DNA of 64,000 nucleotides from Stenotrophomonas sp. ZAC14D1_NAIMI4_1 (GCF_003086775.1 NZ_CP026001.1:1-64000); one strand, 5' to 3'. Positions 1-11,272 are shown, numbered from the stretch's first letter. Notes: generated by a model from the letters alone, not told the origin. Program-made: numbers and translations.

Positions 1-1332
1 ATGGATGCCTGGTCCCGAAGTCTCGAACGCCTCGAAGCGGAGTTCCCGCCGGAAGATGTTCACACCTGGTTGAAGCCGCTGCAGGCCGATCTGCGCGCGG
101 ACAGCCTGGTGCTGTATGCCCCGAACGCCTTCATCGTCGACCAGGTGCGCGAGCTGTACCTGGCCCGGATCCGCGAGCTGCTGACGCACTTCGCGGGTTT
201 CAGCGACGTTTTCCTTGAAATCGGCTCGCGCCCGCGGCCCTCGGAGGCGCAGAACGCGCCGGTTTCGAGCGCGTCGACGGCGGTGGTGGCCGAACCGCAG
301 GTGCCGTTCGCCGGCAACCTGGACAACCACTACACCTTCGCCAACTTCGTCGAAGGCCGCAGCAACCAGCTCGGCCTGGCCGCTGCCTTCCAGGCGGCGC
401 AGAAGCCGGGCGACCGCGCGCACAACCCGCTGCTGCTGTACGGGGGCACCGGCCTGGGCAAGACCCACCTGATGTTCGCCGCCGGCAATGCCATGCGCCA
501 GGCCAACCCCGGTGCGAAGGTGCTGTACCTGCGTTCGGAACAGTTCTTCAGCGCGATGATCCGGGCCCTGCAGGAAAAGACCATGGATCAGTTCAAGCGC
601 CAGTTCCAGCAGGTGGACGCGCTGCTGATCGATGACATCCAGTTCTTCGCCGGCAAGGACCGCACCCAGGAAGAGTTCTTCCACACCTTCAACGCGCTGT
701 TCGACGGCAAGCAGCAGATCATCCTGACCTGCGACCGGTACCCGCGCGAAGTCGAAGGCCTGGAAGCGCGCCTGAAGTCGCGGCTTGCCTGGGGCCTGTC
801 GGTCGCGATCGAACCGCCGGACTTCGAGACCCGCGCCGCGATCGTGCTGGCCAAGGCCCGCGAACGCGGTGCCGAGATTCCCGATGATGTTGCGTTCCTG
901 ATCGCCAAGAAGATGCGCTCCAACGTGCGCGACCTCGAAGGCGCGCTCAATACCCTGACCGCCCGCGCCAATTTCACCGGCCGCGCGATCACCACCGAAT
1001 TCGCCCAGGAAACCCTGCGCGACCTGCTGCGCGCCCAGCAGCAGGCGATCAGCATTCCCAACATCCAGAAAACCGTTGCCGACTACTATGGCCTGCAGAT
1101 CAAGGATCTGCTGTCCAAGCGCCGGACCCGTTCGCTGGCCCGCCCGCGCCAGGTCGCCATGGCCCTGACCAAGGAACTGACCGAGCACAGCCTGCCGGAG
1201 ATCGGCGACGCGTTTGCCGGTCGCGATCACACCACGGTGCTGCACGCCTGCCGCCAGATCCGCACCCTGATGGAGACCGACGGCAAGCTCCGCGAGGACT
1301 GGGACAAGCTGATCCGGAAGCTGAGCGAATGA
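1..1332 (+). CDS. dnaA: Chromosomal replication initiator protein DnaA
   Basis: DnaA is the AAA+ ATPase that binds DnaA boxes at oriC, melts the origin and helps load DnaB. The 443-residue protein has the usual layout: an N-terminal DnaB-interaction domain (about 1-85), a linker, the AAA+ core with Walker [10 protein letters not shown] at 148-156 and Walker B DDIQF at 211-215, and the C-terminal DNA-binding domain carrying the DnaA signature around [10 protein letters not shown] at 407-416. Length is normal for gammaproteobacteria. The ATG is the first base of the window, so its promoter and ribosome binding site lie outside. dnaN follows after 275 bases that hold two perfect DnaA boxes, consistent with autoregulation or an origin function. 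Confidence 0.99.
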   Translation: MDAWSRSLERLEAEFPPEDVHTWLKPLQADLRADSLVLYAPNAFIVDQVRELYLARIRELLTHFAGFSDVFLEIGSRPRPSEAQNAPVSSASTAVVAEPQVPFAGNLDNHYTFANFVEGRSNQLGLAAAFQAAQKPGDRAHNPLLLYGGTGLGKTHLMFAAGNAMRQANPGAKVLYLRSEQFFSAMIRALQEKTMDQFKRQFQQVDALLIDDIQFFAGKDRTQEEFFHTFNALFDGKQQIILTCDRYPREVEGLEARLKSRLAWGLSVAIEPPDFETRAAIVLAKARERGAEIPDDVAFLIAKKMRSNVRDLEGALNTLTARANFTGRAITTEFAQETLRDLLRAQQQAISIPNIQKTVADYYGLQIKDLLSKRRTRSLARPRQVAMALTKELTEHSLPEIGDAFAGRDHTTVLHACRQIRTLMETDGKLREDWDKLIRKLSE

Positions 1333-1607
1333 TGCACGGACGCTGATGAGGCGTCATCGCACAAAACGGTGCAGAATCCGGTAGCAAGCGCGGGATGAGT
1401 TGTGGATAAGAATGGCGTCTGAAATCGCATCGAATTTATCCACAGCTTTCCCCACCCCCTGGGGGGCGGTAATGCAGAGGGTTTCGAGGCTAGAAACTCC
1501 TTTTATTACAAAGACTTAGCGTTGTTTTCCAGCGATTCTGTCTCTACCAGCACCACCAAGCTTTTGATTTATTCCACATTTTTTAAAGCATAGGGGCACG
1601 GAACCAC
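1333..1607. promoter_or_regulatory. dnaA-dnaN intergenic region with two DnaA boxes
   Basis: No gene is seen in these 275 bases. They contain two perfect 9-mer DnaA boxes in opposite orientation, TGTGGATAA at 1401-1409 and TTATCCACA at 1436-1444, followed by an AT-rich stretch at about 1496-1590 just before dnaN. This arrangement fits either part of the replication origin or the dnaN promoter under DnaA control. Two boxes alone do not prove an origin. Confidence 0.6.
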
Positions 1608-2708
1608 ATGCGTTTCACACTGCAGCGCGAAGCCTTTCTCAAGCCGTTGGCACAGGTCGTCAACGTGGTCGAACGCCGCCAGACCCTTCCGGTTCTGGCC
1701 AATTTCCTGGTCCAGGTGCAGAACGGCCAGCTGTCGCTGACCGGTACCGACCTGGAAGTGGAGATGGTGTCGCGGATCGCGGTTGAAGATGCCCAGGACG
1801 GCGAAACCACCATTCCCGCCCGCAAGCTGTTCGAGATCATCCGCGCCCTGCCTGACGGCAGCCGGATCACCGTCTCGCAGACCGGTGACAAGATCACCGT
1901 GCAGGCCGGCCGCAGCCGTTTCACCCTGGCAACCCTGCCGTCCAACGACTTCCCGTCGGTTGACGAAGTGGAAGCCACCGAACGCGTGGCGATCGGCGAA
2001 GCGACCCTGAAGGAACTGATCGAACGAACCGCGTTCGCGATGGCCCAGCAGGACGTGCGCTACTACCTCAACGGTCTGCTGTTCGACCTGCGCGGTGATG
2101 CCCTGCGTACCGTGGCCACCGACGGCCACCGCCTGGCCCTGTGTGAAACCGACCTGGCCAAGCCCAGCGGTTCCAAGCGCCAGATCATCGTGCCGCGCAA
2201 GGGCGTGACCGAACTGCAGCGCCTGCTGGAAAGCGGCGATCGCGAGATCGAGCTGGAAGTCGGCCGCAGCCATGTCCGCGTCAAGCGCGACGATGTCACC
2301 TTCACCTCGAAGCTGATCGATGGCCGCTTCCCGGATTACGAAGCCGTGATCCCGATCGGTGCCGATCGCGAAGTGAAGGTTGACCGTGAAGCTCTGCGTG
2401 CTTCGCTGCAGCGTGCCGCGATCTTGTCGAACGAGAAGTACCGCGGTATCCGCGTGGAAGTCTCGCCGGGCAACCTGAAGATCAGCGCGCACAACCCGGA
2501 GCAGGAAGAGGCCCAGGAAGAGATCGAAGCCGACACCACCGTCAGCGATCTGGCCATCGGCTTCAACGTGAACTACCTGCTGGATGCCCTGTCCGCCCTG
2601 CGCGACGAGGAAGTCATCATCCAGCTGCGTGATTCCAACTCGTCGGCGCTGGTGCGTGAATCCAGCAGCGAGAAGTCGCGCCACGTGGTGATGCCGCTGC
2701 GTCTCTGA
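1608..2708 (+). CDS. dnaN: DNA polymerase III subunit beta (sliding clamp)
   Basis: DnaN is the ring-shaped clamp that tethers DNA polymerase III to the template. The 366 residues match the family length and contain three repeated clamp domains, ending in the conserved MPLRL tail that lies near the partner-binding pocket. The start MRFTLQREAF is the canonical clamp N-terminus. It is followed at 2735-2766 by a strong stem-loop plus T-run, so it is probably transcribed separately from recF, which lies 888 bases further on. Two parS-like sites overlap or flank the terminator. Confidence 0.99.
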   Translation: MRFTLQREAFLKPLAQVVNVVERRQTLPVLANFLVQVQNGQLSLTGTDLEVEMVSRIAVEDAQDGETTIPARKLFEIIRALPDGSRITVSQTGDKITVQAGRSRFTLATLPSNDFPSVDEVEATERVAIGEATLKELIERTAFAMAQQDVRYYLNGLLFDLRGDALRTVATDGHRLALCETDLAKPSGSKRQIIVPRKGVTELQRLLESGDREIELEVGRSHVRVKRDDVTFTSKLIDGRFPDYEAVIPIGADREVKVDREALRASLQRAAILSNEKYRGIRVEVSPGNLKISAHNPEQEEAQEEIEADTTVSDLAIGFNVNYLLDALSALRDEEVIIQLRDSNSSALVRESSSEKSRHVVMPLRL

Positions 2709-2716
2709 CAATGCGC

Positions 2717-2732
2717 TGTTCCACGTGAAACA
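2717..2732. promoter_or_regulatory. parS-like site 1 (ParB binding)
   Basis: TGTTCCACGTGAAACA is a 16-base palindrome-like site centred on CACGTG. It matches the bacterial parS consensus TGTTTCACGTGAAACA at 15 of 16 positions. It lies nine bases after the dnaN stop codon, immediately before the terminator stem. Origin-proximal parS sites nucleate ParB for chromosome segregation. Confidence 0.8.
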
Positions 2733-2734
2733 GG

Positions 2735-2766
2735 AAAACGCCCGGTTGCTCCGGGCGTTTTTTTTT
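2735..2766 (+). terminator. Rho-independent terminator after dnaN
   Basis: An 11-base stem (AAAACGCCCGG / CCGGGCGTTTT) with the five-base loop TTGCT runs into an uninterrupted T-run, 26 bases after the dnaN stop codon. This is a textbook intrinsic terminator reading rightward. Confidence 0.9.
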
Positions 2767-2782
2767 GGTTCCACGTGGAGCA
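2767..2782. promoter_or_regulatory. parS-like site 2
   Basis: GGTTCCACGTGGAGCA retains the CCACGTGG core and 14 of 16 positions of the self-complementary form TGTTCCACGTGGAACA seen in the neighbouring sites. It lies directly after the dnaN terminator T-run, 34 bases from parS-like site 1. Confidence 0.6.
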
Positions 2783-3596
2783 TTGATGCGGATCCGGTTT
2801 TCTGCGGCACTTCGCGCTTCGATCTACCGGTTCTCTTTGGGGCGAGGTCGATCAGTGCGAGTTGCGATACCTGCCCTCGCCCGGGTTCAACTGATACCAG
2901 GGATGGTTTCCGCAAGCCGATCCGCCTTCTGCTGACGCTACTGTCCACAGCCCGGATTTCTGCCCGATGGGCGCTGCCCTAGCTTTTAAATCTGGGTATA
3001 AATCTAAAGCATGGTGGTGATGGTAGGGCCAGATTTCGTGGAAAACATGGTTATCTGTTTGATTTAAATAAGATTTATGCACCTGAAACCCCCTGTATAT
3101 GGGCCCTTGGGGCTGGGGGGGAAGCTGTGGATAGTTTTCCAAGCGGCTGAAAGTGGCTTTTTTATCCACAGATTGCCCATACCTTGTGTATAAGTCATAC
3201 AGACCCGCTGTGGATAGCGTGGAACGCACGGTCTGAATTCCTTGAAATCTGTGGAACGCTGCAGTGCCCTGCCCTGTAGATTTCAAGCAATTCACGGCGG
3301 GCGCCATCGATGCCCAGGCATGACAGCACAGCAGCAAGTCGCGAACCGCTGAAAATTCGCTGATTTCTGGGGGCCAGGACCGTGCCCGATGCTGCAGATT
3401 TCAAGAAATTCACGGCCTCTGGCGCCGCCCTCGCACGGGCCTGCGCCGGGATTCTCCACGTGGAACGGCCCGGTGATGTCGGCCGCGGACGGCCCCGCCC
3501 GCCCAGCCTTGCCCTCAGCGGCGGTCTTGACCGATGCAGTAAGCTGATGGATTCCCTGCCCTGCTACCGCCTCGTGCGGATGGTCCCCCGCGTCCC
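2783..3596. other. Candidate oriC: DnaA-box cluster and AT-rich DNA between dnaN and recF
   Basis: No convincing gene lies in this stretch; reading frames across it lack ribosome binding sites and family resemblance. It holds AT-rich DNA at about 2985-3080. A tight cluster of DnaA-box-like 9-mers follows: TTATGCACC (3075-3083), TGTGGATAG (3126-3134), TTATCCACA (3162-3170), TGTGTATAA (3185-3193) and TGTGGATAG (3209-3217). An AT-rich segment next to clustered DnaA boxes is the expected anatomy of a bacterial origin. In Xanthomonas the origin has been placed next to dnaA, so the assignment here is tentative. Confidence 0.55.
3452..3467. promoter_or_regulatory. Degenerate parS-like site 3
   Basis: TTCTCCACGTGGAACG keeps the CCACGTGGAAC right half intact but has a degraded left half relative to TGTTCCACGTGGAACA. 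It is intergenic between dnaN and recF. It is reported because it lies within a cluster of better matches; alone it would not be convincing. Confidence 0.4.
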
Positions 3597-4691
3597 ATGC
3601 TGATCCGCCGCCTCGCCTTGAACCAACTGCGCCGCTTCAGTGCCGTGGAACTGTCACCCCAGCCGGGCTTGAACCTGCTGACGGGCGATAACGGTGCGGG
3701 AAAGACCAGCGTGCTCGAGGCCCTGCACCTGATGGCGTATGGGCGCAGCTTCCGCGGGCGCGTTCGCGATGGCCTGGTCCGCCAGGGCCAGGACGCGCTG
3801 GAAATCTTCGTGGAATGGGACGAACAGCGCGCCGATCATCCGCCGCACCGCCGAAAGGCAGGTCTTCGCCATAGTGGGCAGGACTGGAAGGGGCGGTTGG
3901 ACGGTGAGGACGTTGCCCAGCTCGGCAACCTCTGCGCGGCCCTGGCCGTGGTGACCTTCGAGCCTGGCAGCCATGCGCTGGTCAGCGGTGGTGGCGAACC
4001 GCGCCGTCGCTTCCTCGATTGGGGCCTGTTCCACGTGGAACCAGACTTCCTCTCGCTGTGGCGCCGGTACTCCCGCGCACTCAAGCAGCGCAATGCCCTC
4101 CTGAAACAGGGCGGACCGTCGCGCATGCTGGATACGTGGGACCACGAGCTGGCGGAGGCGGGTGAACCGCTGACAAGCCGTCGCCAGCATTACCTGGAGC
4201 GCCTGCAGGAGCGGGCGATCGCCCTGGCGTCCGCGCTGGCACCGCAACTGGGCATCCAGGGCCTGGACCTCAGTCCGGGCTGGCGCCGGCACGAACTTCC
4301 GCTGGCCGATGCCCTGCTGCTGGCCCGTGAGCGCGACCGCCAGGCGGGCTACACCTCGGTGGGCCCGCATCGGGCGGACTGGAGCGTGGATTTCCACAGC
4401 ATCCCCGGCCGGGATGCGCTTTCGCGCGGCCAGGCCAAGCTCACCGCCCTCGCCTGCCTTCTGGCCCAGGCCGAGGACTACGCCGAGCAGCGCGGGCAAT
4501 GGCCGGTCATCGCGCTGGACGATCTGGCATCGGAACTGGACCGCACCCACCAGGCTCGTGTGCTGGAACGGTTGCTGGCCGGTCCGGCGCAGATCTTCGT
4601 TACCGCCACGGAGACCCCGGCGGCGCTGGTGGATATCGCAGACATCACCCGGTTCCACGTGGAACATGCACGGATCGTGGCTGTGCCATAG
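3597..4691 (+). CDS. recF: DNA replication/repair protein RecF
   Basis: RecF is an SMC-like ATPase that loads RecA at single-strand gaps with RecO and RecR. The 364-residue product has Walker A GDNGAGKTS at 30-38, an ABC-type signature in the LSRGQAKL segment, and the Walker B / D-loop region IALDDLASELD near the C-terminus. Length is normal. The ATG at 3597 gives the family-typical N-terminus MLIRRLALNQLRRF, although no good Shine-Dalgarno precedes it. Two parS-like sites (4027 and 4651) lie inside the coding sequence, which is unusual and probably reflects selection on the DNA as well as on the protein. Confidence 0.97.
   Translation: MLIRRLALNQLRRFSAVELSPQPGLNLLTGDNGAGKTSVLEALHLMAYGRSFRGRVRDGLVRQGQDALEIFVEWDEQRADHPPHRRKAGLRHSGQDWKGRLDGEDVAQLGNLCAALAVVTFEPGSHALVSGGGEPRRRFLDWGLFHVEPDFLSLWRRYSRALKQRNALLKQGGPSRMLDTWDHELAEAGEPLTSRRQHYLERLQERAIALASALAPQLGIQGLDLSPGWRRHELPLADALLLARERDRQAGYTSVGPHRADWSVDFHSIPGRDALSRGQAKLTALACLLAQAEDYAEQRGQWPVIALDDLASELDRTHQARVLERLLAGPAQIFVTATETPAALVDIADITRFHVEHARIVAVP
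4027..4042. promoter_or_regulatory. parS-like site 4, inside recF
   Basis: TGTTCCACGTGGAACC differs from the self-complementary TGTTCCACGTGGAACA only at the last base. It lies within the recF reading frame. Confidence 0.75.
4651..4666. promoter_or_regulatory. parS-like site 5, near the end of recF
   Basis: GGTTCCACGTGGAACA differs from TGTTCCACGTGGAACA only at the first base. It is within the last codons of recF. Confidence 0.75.
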
Positions 4692-7262
<2,571 letters not shown>

Positions 7263-7327
7263 CACGCTTCGACCGTGGCCGGCGCGGGGATGCGCGCCGG
7301 CTTTCGCCCCCTGACTGCAGGTAATCG

Positions 7328-8173
7328 ATGTCCGCTTCCGTCCCGGTTTCCGCTCCGCCGCCTGTTCCGCCAGCGACTGCTGCGCCGCGTCGCGGTTCGC
7401 CCGTGGCAGGGTTCTTCATCGACCTGGGCATCGGCGCCGCCACGCTGTTCATCCTCAGCCTGGTCAGCGGCCTGGCGTGGGGCCTGTATCGCGGCATCCA
7501 GGTCGGCTACGCCAGCGCGAAGAACAATGGCGCTGGAATCGATCCGGCCAGCGTGACCGAAGCCCTGGGCACGCCCGGCGCGCTCGCACAGGTGCTGATG
7601 GCCCTGGTCTCCACCGGCGGTGCCGCGCTGCTGCTGTACTTCTGGCGCCGGCCGGCCAACGCGGCCGAACGGCAGGCGTCGATGCAGGCGCTGCGGCGCC
7701 CTTCCACCTGGGGCTGGACCCTGCTGGTGGCCACGCTGATCGTGATCGGCAGCAACGGCATCGCCTTCCTGGCCAAGCAGCTCGGCGTGGAACCGGTGCC
7801 GACCAACCTGGCGCTGATGCAGCACGCCATCGAGCGTTTCCCGTTGTTCCTGGTGCTGTTCGCGGTGGTGCTTGCGCCCGCCTACGAGGAACTGCTGTTC
7901 CGCCGCGTGCTGTTCGGGCGCCTGTGGCAGGCCGGCCGGCCCTGGCTGGGCATGCTGCTGAGCAGCTTGGCCTTCGCCCTCATCCACGAGATTCCCGGCA
8001 CCAGCGCCAACGGCCCGGCCGAGATCGCCCAGCTGTGGCTGGTCTACGGTGGCATGGGCGCCGCATTCTGCTGGTTGTACCGGCGCACCGGCACGCTGTG
8101 GGCGGCGATCATCGCGCACGGGCTGAACAACGCCGTGGCGCTGGCCGCGCTGGTGTTCTTCGGGTCAATGTAA
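7328..8173 (+). CDS. CPBP family intramembrane metalloprotease
   Basis: This 281-residue membrane protein belongs to the CPBP (CAAX protease / bacteriocin-processing, Abi) family. It has a proline-rich cytoplasmic N-terminus, several hydrophobic segments, and the family motifs: E187-E188-xxx-R192 within YEELLFRRVLFGR, a histidine at 220 in FALIHE, and a further H..NN element in HGLNNAVAL near the C-terminus. These residues coordinate the catalytic metal in characterised relatives. The substrate cannot be read from the sequence. It starts 65 bases after gyrB and is followed by a second, unrelated metalloprotease. Confidence 0.85.
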   Translation: MSASVPVSAPPPVPPATAAPRRGSPVAGFFIDLGIGAATLFILSLVSGLAWGLYRGIQVGYASAKNNGAGIDPASVTEALGTPGALAQVLMALVSTGGAALLLYFWRRPANAAERQASMQALRRPSTWGWTLLVATLIVIGSNGIAFLAKQLGVEPVPTNLALMQHAIERFPLFLVLFAVVLAPAYEELLFRRVLFGRLWQAGRPWLGMLLSSLAFALIHEIPGTSANGPAEIAQLWLVYGGMGAAFCWLYRRTGTLWAAIIAHGLNNAVALAALVFFGSM

Positions 8174-8242
8174 GGCCGTGGCCGCTTGACGAAAAATTAA
8201 GCGGGCCCAGTCCACACTGCCTGCATGAACACGGGGGATTCC

Positions 8243-9049
8243 ATGAAATCACTGCTGCTCGCCCTGCTCATTACCACCCTGGTGAGTGCGTGCGCGACCA
8301 CCACCTCACCGACCGGCCGACGGCAGATGGTCGGCGGTGTGTCGCAGGCCCAGCTCGACCAGCTGGGCGCCCAGGCGTTCGCTGAAACCAAGCAGAAGGA
8401 AAAGATCAGCACCGACGGCCGCCAGAACGGTTACGTCCAGTGCGTGGTCAATGCGCTGGTTGCGCAGCTGCCCCCACAATACCGTGGCGTACGGTGGGAG
8501 ACGGCGGTGTTCGTCGACAAGGAACCCAACGCCTTCGCCCTGCCCGGTGGCAAGGTTGGGGTGAACACCGGCATCTTCACCGTGGCCAAGAACCAGGACC
8601 AGCTGGCGGCCGTCATCGGCCACGAGATCGGCCACGTCATCGCCCGCCACCACGAAGAGCGCATCACCCGGCAGATGGGCGCGCAGACCGGTTTGTCCGT
8701 GCTGGGCGCGCTGGCTGGCGCGGCCTACGGCGAAGGCGCGGCCAGCACCGTGAACCAGCTGGGGGGCATGGGCGCGCAGACCGCCTTCCTGCTGCCCGGT
8801 TCGCGCACCCAGGAATCAGAGGCCGATGTGATCGGTCAGCGGCTCATGGCCGACGCCGGGTTCAACCCCGAGCAGGCGGTCGATCTGTGGCAGAACATGA
8901 TGGCGGCCAGTGGCGGACGCAGCCCGCAATGGCTGTCCACGCACCCCGACCCGGCCAACCGGATCCGCGAACTGCAACGTGACGCCCCCTCCCTTCTGCC
9001 CGCCTACCAGCAGGCCCAGGCCGCCGGACGCAGGCCAAAGTGTGGGTAA
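8243..9049 (+). CDS. M48 family metallopeptidase, lipoprotein (BepA/LoiP-like)
   Basis: This is a secreted zinc peptidase probably involved in outer-membrane quality control, like the periplasmic M48 proteins LoiP and BepA. From the start chosen here (MKSLLLALL), a signal peptide ends in a lipobox with the lipidated cysteine at residue 17 (VSAC). The zinc motif HEIGH is at 127-131, and a downstream glutamate in the SRTQESEADVIG segment is the third ligand of the family. I prefer ATG 8243, preceded by GGGGGA, over the in-frame ATG 8225, which would place extra residues before the signal peptide. Confidence 0.88.
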   Translation: MKSLLLALLITTLVSACATTTSPTGRRQMVGGVSQAQLDQLGAQAFAETKQKEKISTDGRQNGYVQCVVNALVAQLPPQYRGVRWETAVFVDKEPNAFALPGGKVGVNTGIFTVAKNQDQLAAVIGHEIGHVIARHHEERITRQMGAQTGLSVLGALAGAAYGEGAASTVNQLGGMGAQTAFLLPGSRTQESEADVIGQRLMADAGFNPEQAVDLWQNMMAASGGRSPQWLSTHPDPANRIRELQRDAPSLLPAYQQAQAAGRRPKCG

Positions 9050-9180
9050 GTGCGCAGATCAATGCTGTACTGCAGCACATAAAACGATTTCTCACGCCAT
9101 CTGTTTCTGATACGTTTGGCGGCTCAGATTTTTCTGACAGTCCGACTTTGCCGCTGACGGCGGTTCGATCGAGGTGAACG

Positions 9181-10368
9181 ATGATTTTCCGCAACCATAA
9201 AGCTGTGCTTTCCGTCCTCATCGCGACCGCCCTGACCGGCGCCGTGGTCACCGATGCCTTCGCGCAGTCCTCGCGGTCGTCCGAGCGTGGCAACCGCGGT
9301 GGCAAGCAGGCCAAGGCCGAAGTCCTGTTCCCGAACGCCACCCGTGAGGAGCCGAAGGAAAAGGCGTCCTCGAAGATGAGCAGCAAGCTGCAGAAGCTCA
9401 TTGACAACTACAACGACCAGAAGTTCCCGGAGACCCTGCAGGTTGCAGGCGAGATCCTGGGCAACAGCGCGTCGAACAACTACGACAAGTCGCTGGCTGC
9501 GCAGCTGGCTTCGCAGGCTGCCTACCAGACCGACGACACCGCCGGCGCCATCCGCTACCTGAAGCAGGCGCTGGAGCTCAACGGCCTGGACAACAACGGC
9601 CACTTCCAGGCGATGCTGATGCTGGGCCAGCTGCAGCTGCAGGAAGACCAGACCGCCGAAGGCCTGGTCACGCTGGACAAGTACTTCGCCGAGAGCAAGT
9701 CGACCAAGCCGGAAGAACTGATCGCCAAGGGCCAGGCCCTGTATCAGCTGGAGCGCTACCAGGAAGCGATCCCGGTGCTGCAGCAGGCGATCGCCGCCTC
9801 GCCCGAGCCGAAGGACAACTGGAACCAGCTGCTGATGGCCGCGCTGTCCGAAGCGGGCCAGACCGGCGAGGCGCTGAAGACCGCTGAAGCACTGGCGGCC
9901 AAGAACCCGAACGACAAGAAGGCGCAGCTGAACCTGGCCAACATGTACATGCAGGCCGACCAGATGCCCAAGGCAGCCGCGGTGATGGACAAGCTGCGCA
10001 GCAGCGGCCAGCTCACCGAAGAGCGCGAGTACAAGCAGCTGTACTCGATCTATGCCAACACCGAGAACAAGGAAAAGGACGTCATCGCGGTCATCAACGA
10101 AGGAATGCAGAAGGGCATCCTGAAGCCGGACTACCAGGTTTACCTGGCGCTGGCCCAGTCCTACTACTATTCCGACCAGGTGCCGCAGGCGATCGATGCG
10201 TGGCAGAAGGCTGCCCCGCTGTCCAAGGACGGTGAGACCTACCTGAACCTGGCACGCGTCCTGCATGCCGAAGGTCGCGTCCCGGAGGCCAAGCAGGCCG
10301 CCCAGCAAGCGCTGGCGAAGGGCGTGAAGAACCAGGCTGATGCCAAAAAAATCATCAACCTGAAGTAA
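9181..10368 (+). CDS. Exported tetratricopeptide repeat protein
   Basis: The 395-residue product starts with a signal peptide (hydrophobic segment ending in DAFAQS at about residue 29) and then consists of helical tetratricopeptide-like repeats, so it is probably a periplasmic scaffold. A GAGGTG ribosome binding site precedes the ATG. It lies directly upstream of the tonB-exbB-exbD-exbD operon on the same strand, separated by a 143-base gap with an inverted repeat. This suggests, but does not prove, a role with the TonB machinery. No enzymatic motif is visible. Confidence 0.8.
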   Translation: MIFRNHKAVLSVLIATALTGAVVTDAFAQSSRSSERGNRGGKQAKAEVLFPNATREEPKEKASSKMSSKLQKLIDNYNDQKFPETLQVAGEILGNSASNNYDKSLAAQLASQAAYQTDDTAGAIRYLKQALELNGLDNNGHFQAMLMLGQLQLQEDQTAEGLVTLDKYFAESKSTKPEELIAKGQALYQLERYQEAIPVLQQAIAASPEPKDNWNQLLMAALSEAGQTGEALKTAEALAAKNPNDKKAQLNLANMYMQADQMPKAAAVMDKLRSSGQLTEEREYKQLYSIYANTENKEKDVIAVINEGMQKGILKPDYQVYLALAQSYYYSDQVPQAIDAWQKAAPLSKDGETYLNLARVLHAEGRVPEAKQAAQQALAKGVKNQADAKKIINLK

Positions 10369-10380
10369 GTAGGAATAACG

Positions 10381-10417
10381 CCTGAACGCCTGCACAGTTG
10401 ATGCGCAGGCGCTCAGG
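10381..10417. repeat. Imperfect inverted repeat between the TPR gene and tonB
   Basis: Arms CCTGAACGCCTGC and GCGCAGGCGCTCAGG form a hairpin just after the TPR gene. There is no T-run, so it may be an mRNA-stabilising stem or attenuator rather than a terminator. The tonB promoter candidate overlaps its 3' side. Confidence 0.5.
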
Positions 10418-10428
10418 ATTGGTATAAG
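10398..10428 (+). promoter_or_regulatory. Candidate promoter of the tonB operon
   Basis: TTGATG at 10398-10403 and an extended -10, TGGTATAAG (TATAAG at 10423-10428), are separated by 19 bases, about 85 bases before the tonB ATG. The spacing is long, but the extended -10 compensates. Confidence 0.4.
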
Positions 10429-10511
10429 CTTGGAGGTTCCTGCGGTGTCATGCACCGCTGATCAGGGATCCCGCCCCCGGGATTCCGGCCCCACTATTGA
10501 GCTCTTGGCGC

Positions 10512-11180
10512 ATGACGGAACAACTAGTCGTTCACCGGTACGAACAACCCGATGACAAGGGGCTGAGCTGGCCTCGCATCGTCGGCATCGCGTTTGTAAT
10601 CGCCCTGCATCTGGCCGCCTTCATGATGCTCCTGATCCCCGCTGTGGCCCCCAAGGCCGTGGCTGAGAAGGAGCGCAACGTCATGGTGACCATCGTCGAC
10701 GCGCCGCCGCCTCCGCCGCCGCCGCCGCCGCCGCCGCCGCCGACTGAAACGCCGCCGCCGCCGGTGAAGAACCTGTCGCCGCCGAAGCCGTCGCCCGTCC
10801 CGCCGCCGCCGCAGGCGCCGGTCGTCGACGTGCCGGAGCCGCGCCCGAACGACATCGTCACCCCGCCGTCGCCGCCTGCGCCGCCTGCCCCCGCCACCTC
10901 GATCGAGGCCAGCGTGGACATCTCGTCGAAGGCCATGAATCCGCCGCGCTACCCGCCGGCCGCTTTCCGCGCTGGTATCCAGGGTGAAGTGATCCTGATC
11001 ATTGATGTCGATGCCCAGGGCAACGTCACCAATGTCACGGTGGAAAAGTCCAGCCGTAACCGCGACCTGGACCGTGCTGCGATGGAAGCTGCCCGCAAGT
11101 GGCGTTTCAACGCCGCTGAATCTGGCGGTAAGAAGGCTGCTGGCCGCGTCCGCGTCCCGGTCAACTTTGCACTGAACTGA
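10512..11180 (+). CDS. tonB: Energy transducer TonB
   Basis: TonB couples the proton-motive force, through ExbB and ExbD, to active import by outer-membrane receptors, of which this window encodes five. The 222-residue product has one N-terminal membrane anchor (about residues 20-42), a very proline-rich periplasmic spacer including a run of consecutive prolines at about 65-80, and the C-terminal TonB domain (about 135-222). In that domain PPRYPPAAFRAGIQGEV is the recognisable core. I choose ATG 10512 over an in-frame TTG at 10497. The GCC/CCG repeats coding for the proline run (about 10701-10745) could be prone to slippage. exbB starts 92 bases downstream. Confidence 0.95.
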   Translation: MTEQLVVHRYEQPDDKGLSWPRIVGIAFVIALHLAAFMMLLIPAVAPKAVAEKERNVMVTIVDAPPPPPPPPPPPPPTETPPPPVKNLSPPKPSPVPPPPQAPVVDVPEPRPNDIVTPPSPPAPPAPATSIEASVDISSKAMNPPRYPPAAFRAGIQGEVILIIDVDAQGNVTNVTVEKSSRNRDLDRAAMEAARKWRFNAAESGGKKAAGRVRVPVNFALN

Positions 11181-11272
11181 TGCGAGCGGGTGGCCGCCGG
11201 CCACCCCTCCTCCGGTTCGATTGTTTAGCTTAGCTACACCCTTTATCACCACACACAACAAAGGTAAGCGTC

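Noticed and set aside
1569..2948. Long open frame opposite dnaN, and similar long minus frames under gyrB and the receptors
   Set aside because: These are antisense shadows typical of high-GC coding DNA. They have no ribosome binding site or family resemblance and overlap proven genes.
2852..3337. Open frame on the minus strand in the dnaN-recF gap
   Set aside because: No ribosome binding site and no family features; it runs across the DnaA boxes and AT-rich DNA, so it is more likely non-coding origin sequence.
10436..10451. Another CGGTGTCAT core upstream of tonB
   Set aside because: Only the right half matches the proposed pectin operator. A nine-base match is expected about once by chance in a window this size, so it was not listed as an operator.
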